Assembly (NCBI GenBank): GCA_021234155.1
Contig: JAJEKV010000030.1
Span: 1,004,901-1,068,900 of the forward strand
DNA length: 64,000 nt
Direction: 5' to 3'
From: Isoetes taiwanensis
Lineage: Eukaryota > Streptophyta > Lycopodiopsida > Isoetales > Isoetaceae
Made by a program: the position numbers and the translations under genes. Positions within the stretch are counted from its first letter, which is position 1; the number at the start of each line of letters is the position of its first letter. Under the pieces are notes generated by a model. That model was not told the origin of the DNA. It did not search any database and saw only the letters and a program-made list of their open reading frames with translations. Shown here in pieces: positions 23,400 through 35,437 of this stretch.

Positions 23400-24840
23400 A
23401 TTCCTATCAACTCATATGTAATTGTGTTTCAAATTTTTCTTTTTTCTTTTTTTTTATTTTTTTGGTTCTCATAATCTAAATCACAGAGTGTGCCATGTGT
23501 AGCTATCCCGGCATCATCGGGAGGTCGGAGCTAGATAGATTACGCCATTCTTGGGATTTGGGAAGCGGCGTCAAATGCCGATTCAGGCCAAATCGTCGCG
23601 CATAGCCAAATCGAGGAAGCTTGGAAGCTTAGGCGGGGATGATTTGTTCTATTTCCAAATCTATTATATGGGCGAGGCGCAGAAAAGAGCCTTAAGATCA
23701 ATTCGCCTGTTCATGATCTGGATGGGAGCGAATCGGTGGAAACTTGCGCAAGAGGCTAGATTTTTTTCACGGAGCTTGCATTTTTCTCCTTTGCATAGGA
23801 ATGGTGCGCGGATGGAAGCTAGCAGACTACAAAGCGGTCAAAGTTTCTTTCTAACGTAAAATGTGCTTTAGCGCACTGTTGGACCAAACATTCCCATGTC
23901 GATTAACGGATGCACTAAATCCCGGTTGTGGGTTTAATCTTATCCGGCTCTTATGCCATTTCAAATGGTACTCTGGATTAGGATTTCAACCAAGTTTACC
24001 AGGTGCCTACGATTTTGCATACCCCATATATGAGTTCTAAAACCCACGAGAGACAGAGAAGGGGCAACAAATATAGCCGACGGAAAGGCGAGAGGAAAGA
24101 AAAGGGCGGATCCTGGTATTAGTAGCGGATCGGCGGGTAAAGAAAAAATCTTGATCATGAACGTACCCCTTGGGAGCAAAAGATGAGGGCAAGCAAAGCC
24201 CCACCACAAGACGAGATGGTGGCAAAGCGAGAAATATCAAAGCAATACCTGTCTTGCTATGCTAGTGTTAACCGGAGCGAGAGGAGGTTGTTTGTTCTTA
24301 GTATCAATGACGGTGGCCTAAGGTTTTGGCGTTTTTACTTTTTGAGCTCAAAACAGGGGCCACTATTCTATTTCTGCCTCTGCTCAGGCATCTTAAGCAA
24401 TGGGAGTCGGGCGAAATAAGTGGCTATGACCACACTGTTTCTATCAGAAAAATGGTGTTCTTGCTTTTGGGTCTTTGTTCAAGATCTGTATTTGAAGTCT
24501 GGCAATCTTTTCCTTCGTCCATGATTGCAAGGCTTCTACAGCACCATCTACATAAATTGGCTGCTCCATACTGCAGCCGTAAGCATCGAGGACACGCCTT
24601 CAGCTTCCATTCGTACAAAAGCAAAGAAGCAATTAATTTTTCTCTGGTTATGGAGTCTGCTAGAATCGCAGTAGAAGGTGCCACGTTGACGTGAAAAACA
24701 TTTGAATTTTGTCATGGCCATTGTATGTGTTAATGGTCGCAGTGATGCAGTAACTTATTTCAACTCGGTCCATTTTTCCCACTGGTAGACTGCATTCCTG
24801 AGCCGGACTAAGAACAAATTGGTAACTTGAAATGCTTGTG
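23400..24840. other. Mixed stretch with open frames, unidentified
   Basis: Frames at 23551-23859 (plus), 24037-24240 (minus), 24326-24694 (plus) and 24424-24684 (minus, with CPRCLRLQYGAANLCRWCC) are open but match nothing I recognise. The GC content is somewhat higher than around it, so old exons are possible. Confidence 0.25.
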
Positions 24841-24844
24841 GAGG

Positions 24845-25597
24845 TTTGATTCAATGCTTATTGAATCTAACAAGGTGACAGGGATGGAAGCACATGGCTT
24901 AAAGGTTAGAAACTCTTCTTCTAATAATGCTGCTATTTCTTCGGTAACAATTTTTTAGCTATGCTCTATTTTGGTGTTTTAATTTGGTTCCTTGAATTAT
25001 TCTCGTTGCCTTATCTAATTTTTTTAATTAAGTTCCCAAGTTTGTGCAACTAGTCACTGGATTCATTTGGCTTACAAATATTCTGTTAAGATGTGACAGA
25101 CCATGTATTGAAGCCCATTAAGATGCCTTTACCTAAAAAAGTTGTCATACTGTGATTTTATTGGAATGTGTGGTTTTTTTGGAATGTGACATCAAATATT
25201 GAATCGCTATTATTCCTTTGTAGATACTCATAGCAGCAACAATTCTGCGGTTAGCATTCCAGTCAGTTGGTGTTGTGTACAGAGATGTTGAAACGTCACC
25301 ATTGTACACGTTTTCTAGCACATTTATGAAGGGCATTGATCCTGAGCATAAGGCCACAGATATTCTAGGAGCATCGGAGCACTGTCTTTGATTATCTATA
25401 CAATGATTATGTCTCCCTTCATCAAGTATATGGTCCTGGTACTTCGTGCTAATGATCATGGTGAAGGTAACTACTGAAATATTAGAGCTCATTTTGCATC
25501 TCATATTCATATGAATGGTCAAGTTTTTATGCTGGTCCTTGCACTTTTTGCAATGAGCATGATAGTAGGGGAAAGCTCTCTTACACCAGCAATATCA
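24845..25597 (+). pseudogene. HAK/KUP/KT potassium transporter, N-terminal fragment
   Basis: The family consists of K+ uptake permeases with about 12 membrane helices. A possible exon at about 24845-24906 reads FDSMLIESNKVTGMEAHGLK. The next, after TTTGTAG at 25221-25223, reads [20 protein letters not shown] and [15 protein letters not shown]. This matches the family signature FQSLGVVYGDxGTSPLY, but with two conserved Gly replaced (RD, ET). An 8-nt tandem duplication (GGAGCATC) near 25366-25375 then shifts the frame. The correct reading resumes as [20 protein letters not shown] and RANDHGEG up to a GTAAC donor at 25467. A further piece at 25517-25597 reads LVLALFAMSMIVGESSLTPA (family: VIGDGxLTPAIS). 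The exon beginning GTFALYSL is missing. Lost residues, frameshift and missing exons mark a pseudogene. Confidence 0.8.
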
Positions 25598-25874
25598 GGT
25601 ATGTGAAACTTTGATGTTTGCCCCATGTTATGACATGGGTGCTTTGTCTAATGTATCCCTGACTTTTTTGTATAAAATATTTTTCAAATAAAAGATCAGA
25701 CTACTTTTGTGCCTTTGGGTGCAAAAATCTATTATTATCTTGCTTTTGCCTAGAAATTTCTTCAATACAAATATCATTTTCTTTTGCGTTAATGTTTTGC
25801 AGCCCCTTTGCCTCCATAAACAAAAAGGATAGAAAAGTAGAGATGACAAATTCATCGCTTTGCTCTTACATTAA

Positions 25875-26450
25875 GTGGCTGCTTGCTTCTAAGGAGGACC
25901 AACAATAAAAAGAAACTAACCCATAAATTATCTTCCGCGATTGAAAAAAAGGGAAATCGTTTACAAGGTTAAGATCTTAGATGTAACATATTAATGCTTG
26001 CATATTGTTTATGCAAGTTAACAAAGCCAAGTCTTAAAAGACAATGAAAATGTGGCTGCTTGCTTCCAAAGAACCAACAATAAAGAAACTAACCCGCAAA
26101 TTATCTTCTGTTGATTGAAGAAAGAGGGAAATACGTTTTATAAGGTTAAGATTTTCAATCCAGATGTTAAGATGTAACATATTAATGCTTGCATATTGTT
26201 TATGCAAGTTAACAAAGCCAAGTCTTAAAAGACAAGGAAAGTGTGGTTGCTTGCTTCCAAAGAACCAACAATAAAGAAATAACCTGCCAATTATCTTCTG
26301 TTGATTGAAGAAAGGGCGAAATACGTTTTACAAGGTTAAGATTCTCAATTTAGATATAACATATTAATGTTTGCATTTGTTTATGCAAGATAACAAGACC
26401 AAGTCTTAAAAGACATTAACCAAGTCTTAAAAGACAAGGAAAGCTCAGAT
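25875..26450 (+). repeat. Tandem repeat, three units of ~177-191 bp
   Basis: Units begin at 25875, 26052 and 26243 with GTGG(C/T)TGCTTGCTTC. Each contains ACCAACAATAAA, AATTATCTTC, ATATTAATGCTTGCATATTG (third unit altered) and CCAAGTCTTAAAAGACA. A partial fourth unit repeats AAGTCTTAAAAGACAAGGAA near 26422-26442. No coding frame. Confidence 0.9.
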
Positions 26451-26788
26451 CATTTGGTAACAAAGTAGGATCAACTCCCATGAAGACAATGCCTAGCAGA
26501 GCAAAGCAAAAAAAATTAGGGTTTCATTGCATTGCATATATTATATTTGTGATAGCAAACAGACTTTAAGGAACTTAATACTCCAAGTTACATTGAACTT
26601 TGTAAACTCTTGCTACAAGTTCTTAGCCATTTGGACCTCTTCATTTGTAGTTTGTTATTATCCTAGACTTATTTAAAGACAATGTGCAAAGTGAAGGGAT
26701 GACTTGCAAAGCTGCTAGATGAGGTATGTTTCTTCTGTCTGCACATGAAGATGCAGTGGGATGAGGGGGGTTGGCAAAGAGAAATGTT

Positions 26789-26810
26789 CGCGGCGGCCTT
26801 GGCCGCCGCG
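26789..26810. repeat. GC-only palindrome in AT-rich DNA
   Basis: CGCGGCGGCC, spacer TT, then GGCCGCCGCG form perfect 10-bp arms. Weaker pairing extends outward (AGAAAT... / ...ATTTCT). All-GC arms in this AT-rich context are unexpected. Confidence 0.9.
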
Positions 26811-27112
26811 ATAAATTTCTTGTATAAAATTAGTTTCATTAAGTGTATCCCTAGTGTTCTATATAATTAATTCTATAAAATTGTATATAACTATTTGTTG
26901 GACTTGGTTCTCCATCCAAGCCAGCACCTGTATAAAAGTTATAGATATCCAACCAAACATGCAGAATGAAGAAAATTGAACAAGTTAAGCAATTCAAGTG
27001 AAGAAGAAGGAAGGATCTTCTATAAAGATCAATCAAATACATCCTTGCAAGGGACCTTTAATCATATGAAGAGGAGGCCCACCCTCCTCTTAGAGCATTG
27101 CCACTATGCTCC

Positions 27113-27523
27113 TGTAGAGAATTATGGCATGCTCAAAGAACCATTAGGGAAAATCGGTCGTTGAATATTTATGTTTAAGAGACCATGGTATCATGGTGTA
27201 CATTAGATAATTGACATTATTTGCAGACTACCCTAAATAGTAGCTCGGTGAACAATATATCGGGCCAGGTGGATCCAATCTAGCAATCGAGCTGATTGAT
27301 CAATGGGTAAGATACAGGGATTGCCCGATTGCGGTGATCTCCAAGAATATTTAACCAGAAATTCATTATGTACAGATACAGAGTGGAAGCGAAATCTTAA
27401 GTTGAAGTTTCGTGTTTGTTCTTTGAATATCTTCTGTTGAATACCTAATGTTTTGTGTGTGACATTTGTAACTTTAGTAAAATAAAAGGCTAAGTTCATA
27501 TTTGAATAGTTTATTATTTAACA
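27113..27523 (+). repeat. 5' LTR of copia element
   Basis: Begins TGTAGAGAATTATGG and ends TTATTTAACA, directly before the primer-binding site. It aligns end to end with 38011-38419. Confidence 0.92.
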
Positions 27524-27524
27524 G

Positions 27525-27537
27525 TGGTATCAGAGCT
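27525..27537 (+). other. Primer-binding site (tRNA-iMet type)
   Basis: TGGTATCAGAGCT is the common plant copia primer-binding site, complementary to the 3' end of initiator methionine tRNA. It lies one base after the LTR. Confidence 0.9.
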
Positions 27538-27545
27538 ATCTATAC

Positions 27546-28952
27546 AATGTCCACACCTTTTGGAGCCACTCTCTTAAGTTCAGTAGATGACATGTATTCC
27601 AGGGAGTAGGAGGTTTTCAGATATGGAAAGAGAGAGTCAAGGAAGTTTTGAAATTTGAAGGATTATGGTATATTGTTGAACCGAGTGCTAATGTGAATGA
27701 TGAAATGAGTAGTTCTGCAGTAGGAGAATCTTCAACAGCCAGGTCAGGTGAATCTACTGCAAAATCCAAAGAGGTTAGTAGTGACAAGGCAAGTGATGAA
27801 GTAAAAGTAAATCAGGCTAAAGCTATAATTATGTGCAAGGTTGCACCAAGCATAATGCTTAAATTGAGGGATCTGAGCCCTAGGGAGGCATGGCAATATT
27901 TAATCAAAACTTATGAAACAAAGAGCTCATCCCAGATTGATGTTTTGGAAAAGGAGATTAGGAAGATGAGATTTGATGACAAGGCAGACTTGACCACAAT
28001 GTTTCATAAATTTGACTCTCTTTGTGAAGATTTAGAAGCAGCTGGTGTAAGTATGTCAGTGAGTCACCAGATCTTGGCAATCTCTAAAATGTTTGACAAC
28101 TATGGAACATTGGCTACAATGATAAGGACTGTTGCCAGAACCAGGGAGGAGGCTGAGCAGATAGCCAGAACAGAAATAGAGCAGAAATTTGTGAGTGACA
28201 ATGAGAATGATGATGATGGAGAATCAGCAGAGGTTGTGAGGAAAGGGAAAGCCTCTAGTGATAGAGGTAAACAAATTGGCCCATGTTATGGCTGTGGGGA
28301 AGTGGGGCATTTGAAATTCAATTGCCCTAGAAATGCTCAAAATGTAAAAACATGTTATACATGTGGAGGAGTAGGACATTTTGCATCTAAGTGCCCAAGT
28401 CCAAGGGACAGTGGCAGGGGCAGAGGTAGAGGAAAAGGTAAATCAAACCAATGGAATACCAGCAAGGGTAGAGGTCGAGGTACTAAGGCAGCCAACACAA
28501 ACATGGCTGTTATAGAATGTGAAGAGGAGGATTCTGAAGAAGAGGTAACAAATGTCTTTTCTAGTTCCATAAGCCAGAATTCTAAAACATCTTTTGTTGT
28601 AGATTCGGGAGCTGAAAGAACAATCATAGGATCTTCAGATTTGCTTACAAAATGGGACAAGGAGCAAAGGACAAAGAACATTTGGTTGGGGGATGGAAGA
28701 ATTAGAGAAGTAAAAGCAGCAGGAATGATAAAATTGTATGATTTGCAAGGGAATCTAGTAGAAATTGAGAAGGTCCTTTGTGTGCCTTCAATTGTGAAAA
28801 ATCTGATTTCTGTAAGTCAATTAGTTGACTTGGATTTCCAGGTCATTTTTGACAAGCTTGTATGCAAGATTTTGAAAGATAACAAAATATGTTTTTTTGG
28901 AAAACGAGTTGGAGATCTCTTTGAGTTGAATACTTACGAAAAAAAATTCTGA
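27546..28952 (+). pseudogene. copia gag and protease
   Basis: The probable start is ATG 27546 (MSTPFGATLL), interrupted by TAG at 27606-27608. The main frame is open from about 27610 to 28952. It shows a UBN2-type gag region (DLSPREAWQYLIKTYE, LEKEIRKMRFDDKADLTTMF), two CCHC zinc knuckles (CYGCGEVGHLKFNC and CYTCGGVGHFASKC), an Arg/Gly-rich stretch, and an aspartic protease with FVVDSGAERTIIGS. The end reads LCVPSIVKNLISVSQL, which leads into the pre-integrase region. Gag packages element RNA and the protease cuts the polyprotein. Confidence 0.88.
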
Positions 28953-28975
28953 TTAATAATATATCAGTAGCCAGC

Positions 28976-29590
28976 TTGAAAACATGGCATGAACGTCTTG
29001 GCCATACCAATATGAGTAATGTGAAAGCTCTAAATAAATCTGGACTTATTAATGCTTCAAATGAAGACCAAAAGCATTTTGTCTGCAGGGGTTGTTTAAT
29101 TGGAAAAAGTACCAGGTTACCATTTGGCAGGAGGTTTAAGAGAGCTGACACACCCTTGGAGCTAATACATACTGATATATGTGGTCCTCTCAATATCAAA
29201 AGTCACTCTGGAAAGAGATATTTTATTACTTATATTGATGATTGCACTAGAAAGGCAAAATGTTATTGCTTAGAAAAAAAGAGTGAAGCTCTGAGGGCAT
29301 TCAAGGAATATTTAACTGAAATGGAACGAGAGACAGGGTATAAAATTAAGTACCTGAGATCAGACAGGGGAGGAGAATATATATCAAAAAAATTCAAAAC
29401 CTTTTGCATTATAGCTCACATGCAGATATTCCCCTCGTGAGGAATGGGGTAGCGAGAAAGAAAAATAGGACTTGCTTGAATGTAGTTAGAGCTATGCTAA
29501 AACATGCAGGTTTGCCAAATAGATTATGGGAAGAAGCTCTAAAAACAGCTATCTATATTCAAAACAGGTTGCCAAGTGCAAGTTTAGAAG
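28976..29590 (+). pseudogene. copia integrase, N-terminal and core part
   Basis: The pre-integrase zinc motif reads WHERLGHTN...CRGCLIGK. The core shows HTDICGPL (first catalytic Asp) and YIDDCTRK (second), followed by YLRSDRGGEYISKKF. A stop at 29438-29440 breaks the frame. The NGVA-motif region (about 29445-29480) that should carry the catalytic Glu is scrambled by short losses and gains, so Glu is absent as read. The frame then runs VRAMLKHAGLPNRLWEEALK into the insertion at 29591. Confidence 0.85.
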
Positions 29591-29612
29591 TCGTATTTAA
29601 TTAAAGTGGGAC

Positions 29613-30600
29613 TCATTCCATTCCCATTTTTTTTAGGAACCACGGTATTTTACACAAAAGGAGAACTCAGGCCGAAAACTATCCATAATTCAAATTTTTT
29701 ATCATTAGTGTGGGTCCGAACTTTCCCCAGGTTTTTCTTGGATAGCGAGTCAAGAACAAGAACAATACAACTCAAACAAAAGGAAATTCATTATAGATTG
29801 AAACCAAAGTTCTAGATTGAAACCAAAGTTTACAATGGTTGAAGATACCATGATGGTCGGTGACACAAATATTACATCATCTTCGCACACGAGACCATCT
29901 CATGGGGAACAACATATCAGTGAGCAAGGTCGAGGCGTTCCAAGCCACAAGAGCAACTTGAAGAGAATAGAAATCTGAACATGCTAGTCGACATGGCTCC
30001 AGATCATGTCCTTTTCATTCGCGATCTCTTTGGGAAAGGCAAAATCAAGTTAGTGCAAGTGATGCTACGAGACAATACAAATAAAGAAAACAAACCAGTT
30101 CTAAGGGCCATTTCGAAGAAGAATGTAGGTATGAGGTCTTTCTTGACTTCATGAGTCGAGAAAGGCCCTAAAACCCTTCTAAGGGCCTTTCTCACTCATG
30201 GTCGAGAAATGTAACAGAGCCCAAAAAAAAACAAAAAACAAGAAAAACAAATTCCTTTTTCTAAGTAGGAAAAAAAAAAAAAAAAAAAAATTTTGTGAGA
30301 AAGACCCTCAAGGCCCCTCTAATGGCCTTTCTCGACTCATGAGTCGAGAAACCGACTGAAACAAAAACTTTTTTTTCCTTTTTAACTAGGAAAAAAAAGT
30401 TTTTGAGGGCCTTTCTCAACTCATGAGTCGAGAAAGACCCTCAAAGTCCCCTCTAATGTCCTTTTCGGCGGTTTTAGGGGTTGAGAAAGGGCTCAAAGTG
30501 AAAAATAGAGTTACGATTAGAAACACATGGTCACGAGAAAGGCATTTCGAGGGTGGAAAACACGATTCGAGGGTTCAGAAATCACGGTTGCCTCTGAGAT
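29613..30600. repeat. Subterminal palindromic repeats of the TIR element
   Basis: The motif CTTTCTCGACTCATGAGTCG and its complement recur near 30144-30200, 30325-30351 and 30410-30440. At 30328-30351 it is a perfect 24-bp palindrome centred on CTCATGAG. Another perfect inverted repeat has 16-bp arms at 30363-30378 and 30389-30404 (AAAAAC, eight T, CC). Words such as AGACCCTCAA and GGGCCTTTCTC lie between. Short frames here (30004-30195, 30423-30611) are not credible genes. Confidence 0.8.
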
Positions 30601-30785
30601 ATAATTTCTAGCTTCAATCTCATAGAGCACCAATCATGACTAACTGGACCATATATGTATTTTCTATGCATTTTCTAATGCACACCATATCTTATGCATT
30701 TATTATGTAACGAAAAAATAGACCCTGCCCCTTTTGTAATATATCAATGTGTACCCATAGATAGATTTTTCAAATGGGACACTAG

Positions 30786-30977
30786 TACTATATAATTTTC
30801 AATAAGCACAATATCCTATATTATGTATTTTCCAATAACCGCATTTGTTTTTATGAAAAATGCCCTCTCCATATATTACTATATATTTTTCATAAGCACA
30901 ATATCCTATATTATGTATTTTCCAATAACCACAATATTCTATGCATTTTTTTTAATGAAAAATGCCCTCTCCATGTA
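30786..30977 (+). repeat. ~102-bp tandem repeat units 1 and 2 (unit 3 after Helitron)
   Basis: Both units contain AAGCACAATATCCTATATTA, TGTATTTTCCAATAACC and GAAAAATGCCCTCTCCAT. Unit 3 (34007-34110) lies across the Helitron. The unit 1/2 junction reads CCATATATTACTATAT, and the unit 2/3 junction without the Helitron reads CCATGTATTACTATAT. Confidence 0.9.
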
Positions 30978-33900
30978 TCCTATATTATAAAATTTTAATG
31001 TATATACGTCTTAAACTTGCGCCCTAAATTGAGCGGTTTGGATTTTTGGACTTTTTTTTCCAACATACCTTTCTTTCGGTTTCTCCTTCATGGGAGCAGT
31101 TGTTTCGGAGCTGCTATTCAACGGCGTGTTGGCTTTCGGCATTGAATCAAATTAGAATACTTGGTAGAGAATGGAAGGTCGTGGCATATGTTTTGGTTTT
31201 CTTTTTGCGGCTCCCGACGAATTTCACCGGGCTTAGCCATGGCGGATGAGCTCTTCGACAAGGCATTCTTGCTCGTAAAGCAAAGTCATGGACTCCGGCC
31301 AGATGTGGTGCTTTGTCTACGCATCGCCGTCTAGATGCATGTTTTGCACCCCAGCCAACATAAAGAGCGGTGCATATCCTAGCATATCCGGCCACCATAT
31401 GTCACGGTGGTAGCCATGAATCAATCTAGCTATAAGTTCCGGTAAGTGGAACACTTCTCATCTGTGCTTGCAAAAATTTACTACTTTATGTTGTGGCTAT
31501 GGGTTGCTTACTTCAACTTCACATTTTCTAGGTTGTCTCCGCATCACGAAGAGTCGAATGCTTACCTTAGCCCTAAATCTGCAAGTCACGTATCCCGAAC
31601 GATTTATTTCACTTTTGTCATTTGACCCGTGATTAGCTTGATCATTTGAGTAACATGCATAGTATTGTGAATAATTGGGGATGAGACAACTATATCGTAT
31701 GCGTCTATGCAAAGTTTTGGTCATAACTATAAGCACAATGATTTTTATTATGTCGTTGTTTTTTCTTATGTTAGCATTGGGGTTTTTTGCCGCGGGTTTT
31801 TGCCCACGAATTTTTGCGGGGCTTATGTCAATTGACCAATTAAACAGGAATAACGTTGTTAGAGTTTTCCTTTGAAAATAAGCAAATTAAGTTCGTAATA
31901 TGATATGAATGGAATCAAGTGGTTAGAGCTTTCCTTTGCATATAAGCAATTTTGAAGTCCATACTTGCTCATGCCTGATTATTCAATGTATACCTCCTTT
32001 AGTAGTCTTCCATCTGCATCTTTGATCTTAGCTTTCTTTTATTTCTCATCTATTCATTTTTTACATGCGCTCAATGTTTTTTATATGTTTGCAGATTCAA
32101 ATTTCACCATAGCAGTTCCTTGGCACAATACGGACAATTTATAATGTTTCAAGCGGTTCTGGATAGATTTATTTCTCTTGTATTTGCTTGCTTTTTTATC
32201 TGAGAGAAGAGGAACATCTATCTAATACTCTTCGCCAAGCTAGAGTTAATGCGAGTCAAATTTCTATCCTTTAGAGGTTCGTCTTAATTCATGCTCATTA
32301 AGCTGTCAATGTGCTTTCGGCCTCCCGAGATCTTTGGAATCATGGCAACGAAATCCGAACAGGGGATCGGCCTTGCATTTTATAATTTACGGCTTGGGCA
32401 TTTCCTTGCTGGTTGGACTCGAAACCTGTTGTCTTGGGATCATTATGCATCCGATTCGTTTCCTAGGCATGCGAGAAATTCCGGCATGGCAAGCCGCATG
32501 TTTCTCGCCTGTTTGCATGAGGCTATCTTTGTGTATTAATAGAGTAGCCATAGGGGAGCCCATTTTCATTTTACTTCTTCTTTTTTGATTGGATAGGCTT
32601 TGTTCTATTTCGGGGAGGAGTTATTTGTGAAGAGCCATTCGGTGGAGCCCATTTCAGTGAGTATCTCCATCCCTTCTATTTGAGAGGATAGGGTCCCAAT
32701 GATCGGCCCATTTTTACGCCGAGTTCTTCATTCTTTTTTCAAGACCTCTATGCATTGTGGCTTATAGATTTGGATGAGTACGGATGCTATAATGGAGGTC
32801 CTTGCATGATTGTCCTAGCCTTCCACATTTTTGATCTCTCGCAAAGAAGTTTTGAAGTTATACCACCGTGGAAATGGTATTTTATGTAAATATTGTGCTT
32901 TTTGATGAGAGCCGCGAGTTCAATATGCTATTGATTAAAAAGCATCTATCTTTGTTGTTTGGTTTTGATCTTGCAAAATACCCCAATGGTCAAGAGATAT
33001 TTTTGGGAACCTGTTTTTTATCTCTTTCTAAGTTCCAAAGAAGCATGCGGTGCTTGGTGTTGTTAATGTTTTAAATTTGAACATGCAACTATAAGTTGCT
33101 TAAAGTCAAACTCGATAGGCAATATCTTCCAACATTGCATTTGCAAATGAGCATTTTATAATGGTCTACAAATCAAAGGTTGCTGTCTCTCTTGAATATT
33201 CCTTCTAATATTGCACTTTGCAGCTCCTGCCACAATATTCTCACGGGCATCGGTCTTTTCTTGCATATATAATCTCTGCATTTAAGTTAACAAGCAAGTT
33301 AGCATATGATTTTTACAATACTCCAAACAATACGAACAACAATAAGGGCACCTAAGTAATTGTTGGTTATATTCTGCAATGTATGTCACCAAATTGTACA
33401 ATCCATAATATGCCACCATTTTGAGTTCAAAGACCCACCATTTTTTGTCACATCATTTGTCACCTCCTTTGAAACATTTTGTGTACACCTTAAAACCGAG
33501 ATATAACTCACTTTTAGGGGACATTTTGTGTACACCTTAAATTGAGATATAACTCTCACTTTTAGGGGTGTTAGATGTAGGTGTCTAGATGCTTGACTAC
33601 AAAAATTCACCACAATGCAAGCCTTCTTTGGAGGCCATTTTCTTATTAATAAAAAGGCTATTTGCCTTGCCCATGCATGTCGAAGCACTTTCATAGAGCG
33701 GTAGCCTTTGCAAACATTCTTCTTTAGCAAGAAAGAACAAAAAGAGCCTATATTGTGTTTGTGACCTTATGGAATGATCAAAGGAAAAGAAATTAAGATC
33801 TAAATCTTATCTACTACATATATCCCCGTAGATACGAAAAGCGATGTAGCTCAATCCCCTAACATATTGCTTACCATCATATGCATAAAGTTCGAGTTGT

Positions 33901-34006
33901 ACCACCATGCCCGACACACAATCTTAGATGCGGCATAAATCGACAACAATACTACTAACACATAATCGATAGCGAATGCCCGAAAGAATTTGGCAACCGT
34001 TACTAG
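30978..34006 (+). mobile_element. Helitron copy A, non-autonomous, 3.03 kb
   Basis: It starts with TCCTATATTATAAAATTTTA and ends with CTAG, inserted between A (30977) and T (34007) without target duplication, as expected for Helitrons. The tandem repeat around it supplies the empty site. Outside the 2.04-kb insertion in B it is closely similar to copy B (55282-60348). No Rep/helicase protein is visible. Open frames such as 31046-31249 and 32291-32539 occur in both copies with changed frames and have no family match. The 3' hairpin region (33976-33994) is degraded relative to copy B. Confidence 0.85.
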
Positions 34007-34110
34007 TTACTATATATTTTTTAATAAGCACAATATCCTATATTATGTATTTTCCAATAACCACAATATTCTATGCATTTTTATGAAAAATGCCCTCAAC
34101 ATGTATTTCC
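34007..34110 (+). repeat. ~102-bp tandem repeat unit 3
   Basis: It begins TTACTATATATTTT and matches units 1 and 2. It follows the Helitron terminus CTAG directly. Confidence 0.9.
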
Positions 34111-35300
34111 TATGAAAAAAATGGACCCTCCCCGCTCATTTTTACCCCGCTCTTTTTTCCCGCCCATACTTGAAATTTGAAATTTAGTACATACCAATTT
34201 GGTACATACATTTGGGACGGTTTCGGAGTCCTGCCATCGTGGATACCCATCACCGGCTATGGCGTTCTTGTTCTTCATGACTGCTATGGCGTTTGCGGTT
34301 CTTGAGGCTATGGCGAGAACCGCTATGGCGATAGGATGAGGATGGCTTTTTCTATTAGATTCTGAAACCTTGCATGAAGGCATAACAAAAACATCTGCTA
34401 CTTCATCTCTCTTCCTATTGGATTCTTGAGGACCTTCCTATTCTTGAAGCTCTTACGTTTTGAAGCTCTTTTGGGAGATTCTTGGGCCGATTCTTGAAAC
34501 TCTTACGTGACTTCTTAAAAGGGAACGTAAGTCTATCCGTGACCCTATTCTTAAAAGGGCATTAAGTGGATCCGGCGAACTTTCTTCTGATCTATTCTTG
34601 CAAATCTATTCTTTAAAAAGACCTCCTTACAGTCTATTCTTTAGGCGATTCATGTGGATCTATGTTATCTCTTCTGCAATCGATGCGGCGGTGCAATGAA
34701 GGCTCTAACTTCCGTATGAAAGGAACTTGCTCTTTGGCGTAGTATCATCTTGTGCCAGCGTATTACACCATTGGAGCTCTCATGTTTCCTTTCCCGGTGG
34801 CATCGCGAGATCTTGGGAGCGGAACAAATATGTGCTCAATGTTTTGGTGCGGTAACTTGAGGGGAAAGCGGGGCTGTTTAGCGACAACTTTGGTTGATTA
34901 CAACAACTCGGCATGGTGCGGCAACTTTCAGGCATGGTGCTCCGGGGCCTTCTCCTGCGGGACCCTATGTCGACTCATCTCAGCTTAGCCTCCATCTCCA
35001 TCCCTGTTTCTATCTCCATCTCCTTCCTTCGCCATCTTCATCCGCCTCTCCTTCTCTATCGCCATCCTCTCGCCTGGTTTCTCTTTCTCCATGGTTTCTC
35101 CTTTCTACTTCATCGCCTTCTCCTTCTCCATCATCTTTGAGGTGAAGCATGCGCCCATTGGGAGGAAATAGTGAAGCATGCAAGTAATGAAGCATCTCTG
35201 CTTCTTGCCCATTCATGGAGGAAATAATGAAGCATGGTGTTTTGCGTTCGAGAAATTTTTGCACATCACGTATTACGGTTTATCATTCTCGCCTCGCTGA
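34111..35300. other. Inner part of TIR element, short-motif repeats
   Basis: GCTATGGCG occurs four times in 34256-34339. ATTCTTG(A/G) words recur through 34420-34660. Pyrimidine-rich (CTCCAT)-like sequence covers 34985-35140. The frame at 34752-34988 is open but unrecognised. Confidence 0.55.
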
Positions 35301-35309
35301 GAATTTTAT

Positions 35310-35390
35310 TATTGTTTAATTAATTATATTAATTTTTATTATTGTTTAATTAATTATATTAATTATATTATATTATTTAAAATAGTATTT
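35310..35390. repeat. AT-rich tandem duplication
   Basis: TTTTATTATTGTTTAATTAA and the adjoining TTATATTAAT occur twice in direct order, followed by further TTATATTA words. Confidence 0.8.
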
Positions 35391-35437
35391 ACGGGTGCAT
35401 TTGATTTTAAAATAATTATTAATTCATTGATTTTATG

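Noticed and set aside
28355-28681. 108-codon minus-strand frame
   Set aside because: Antisense to zinc knuckles and protease; its Pro/Leu repeats are the mirror of Arg/Gly codons.
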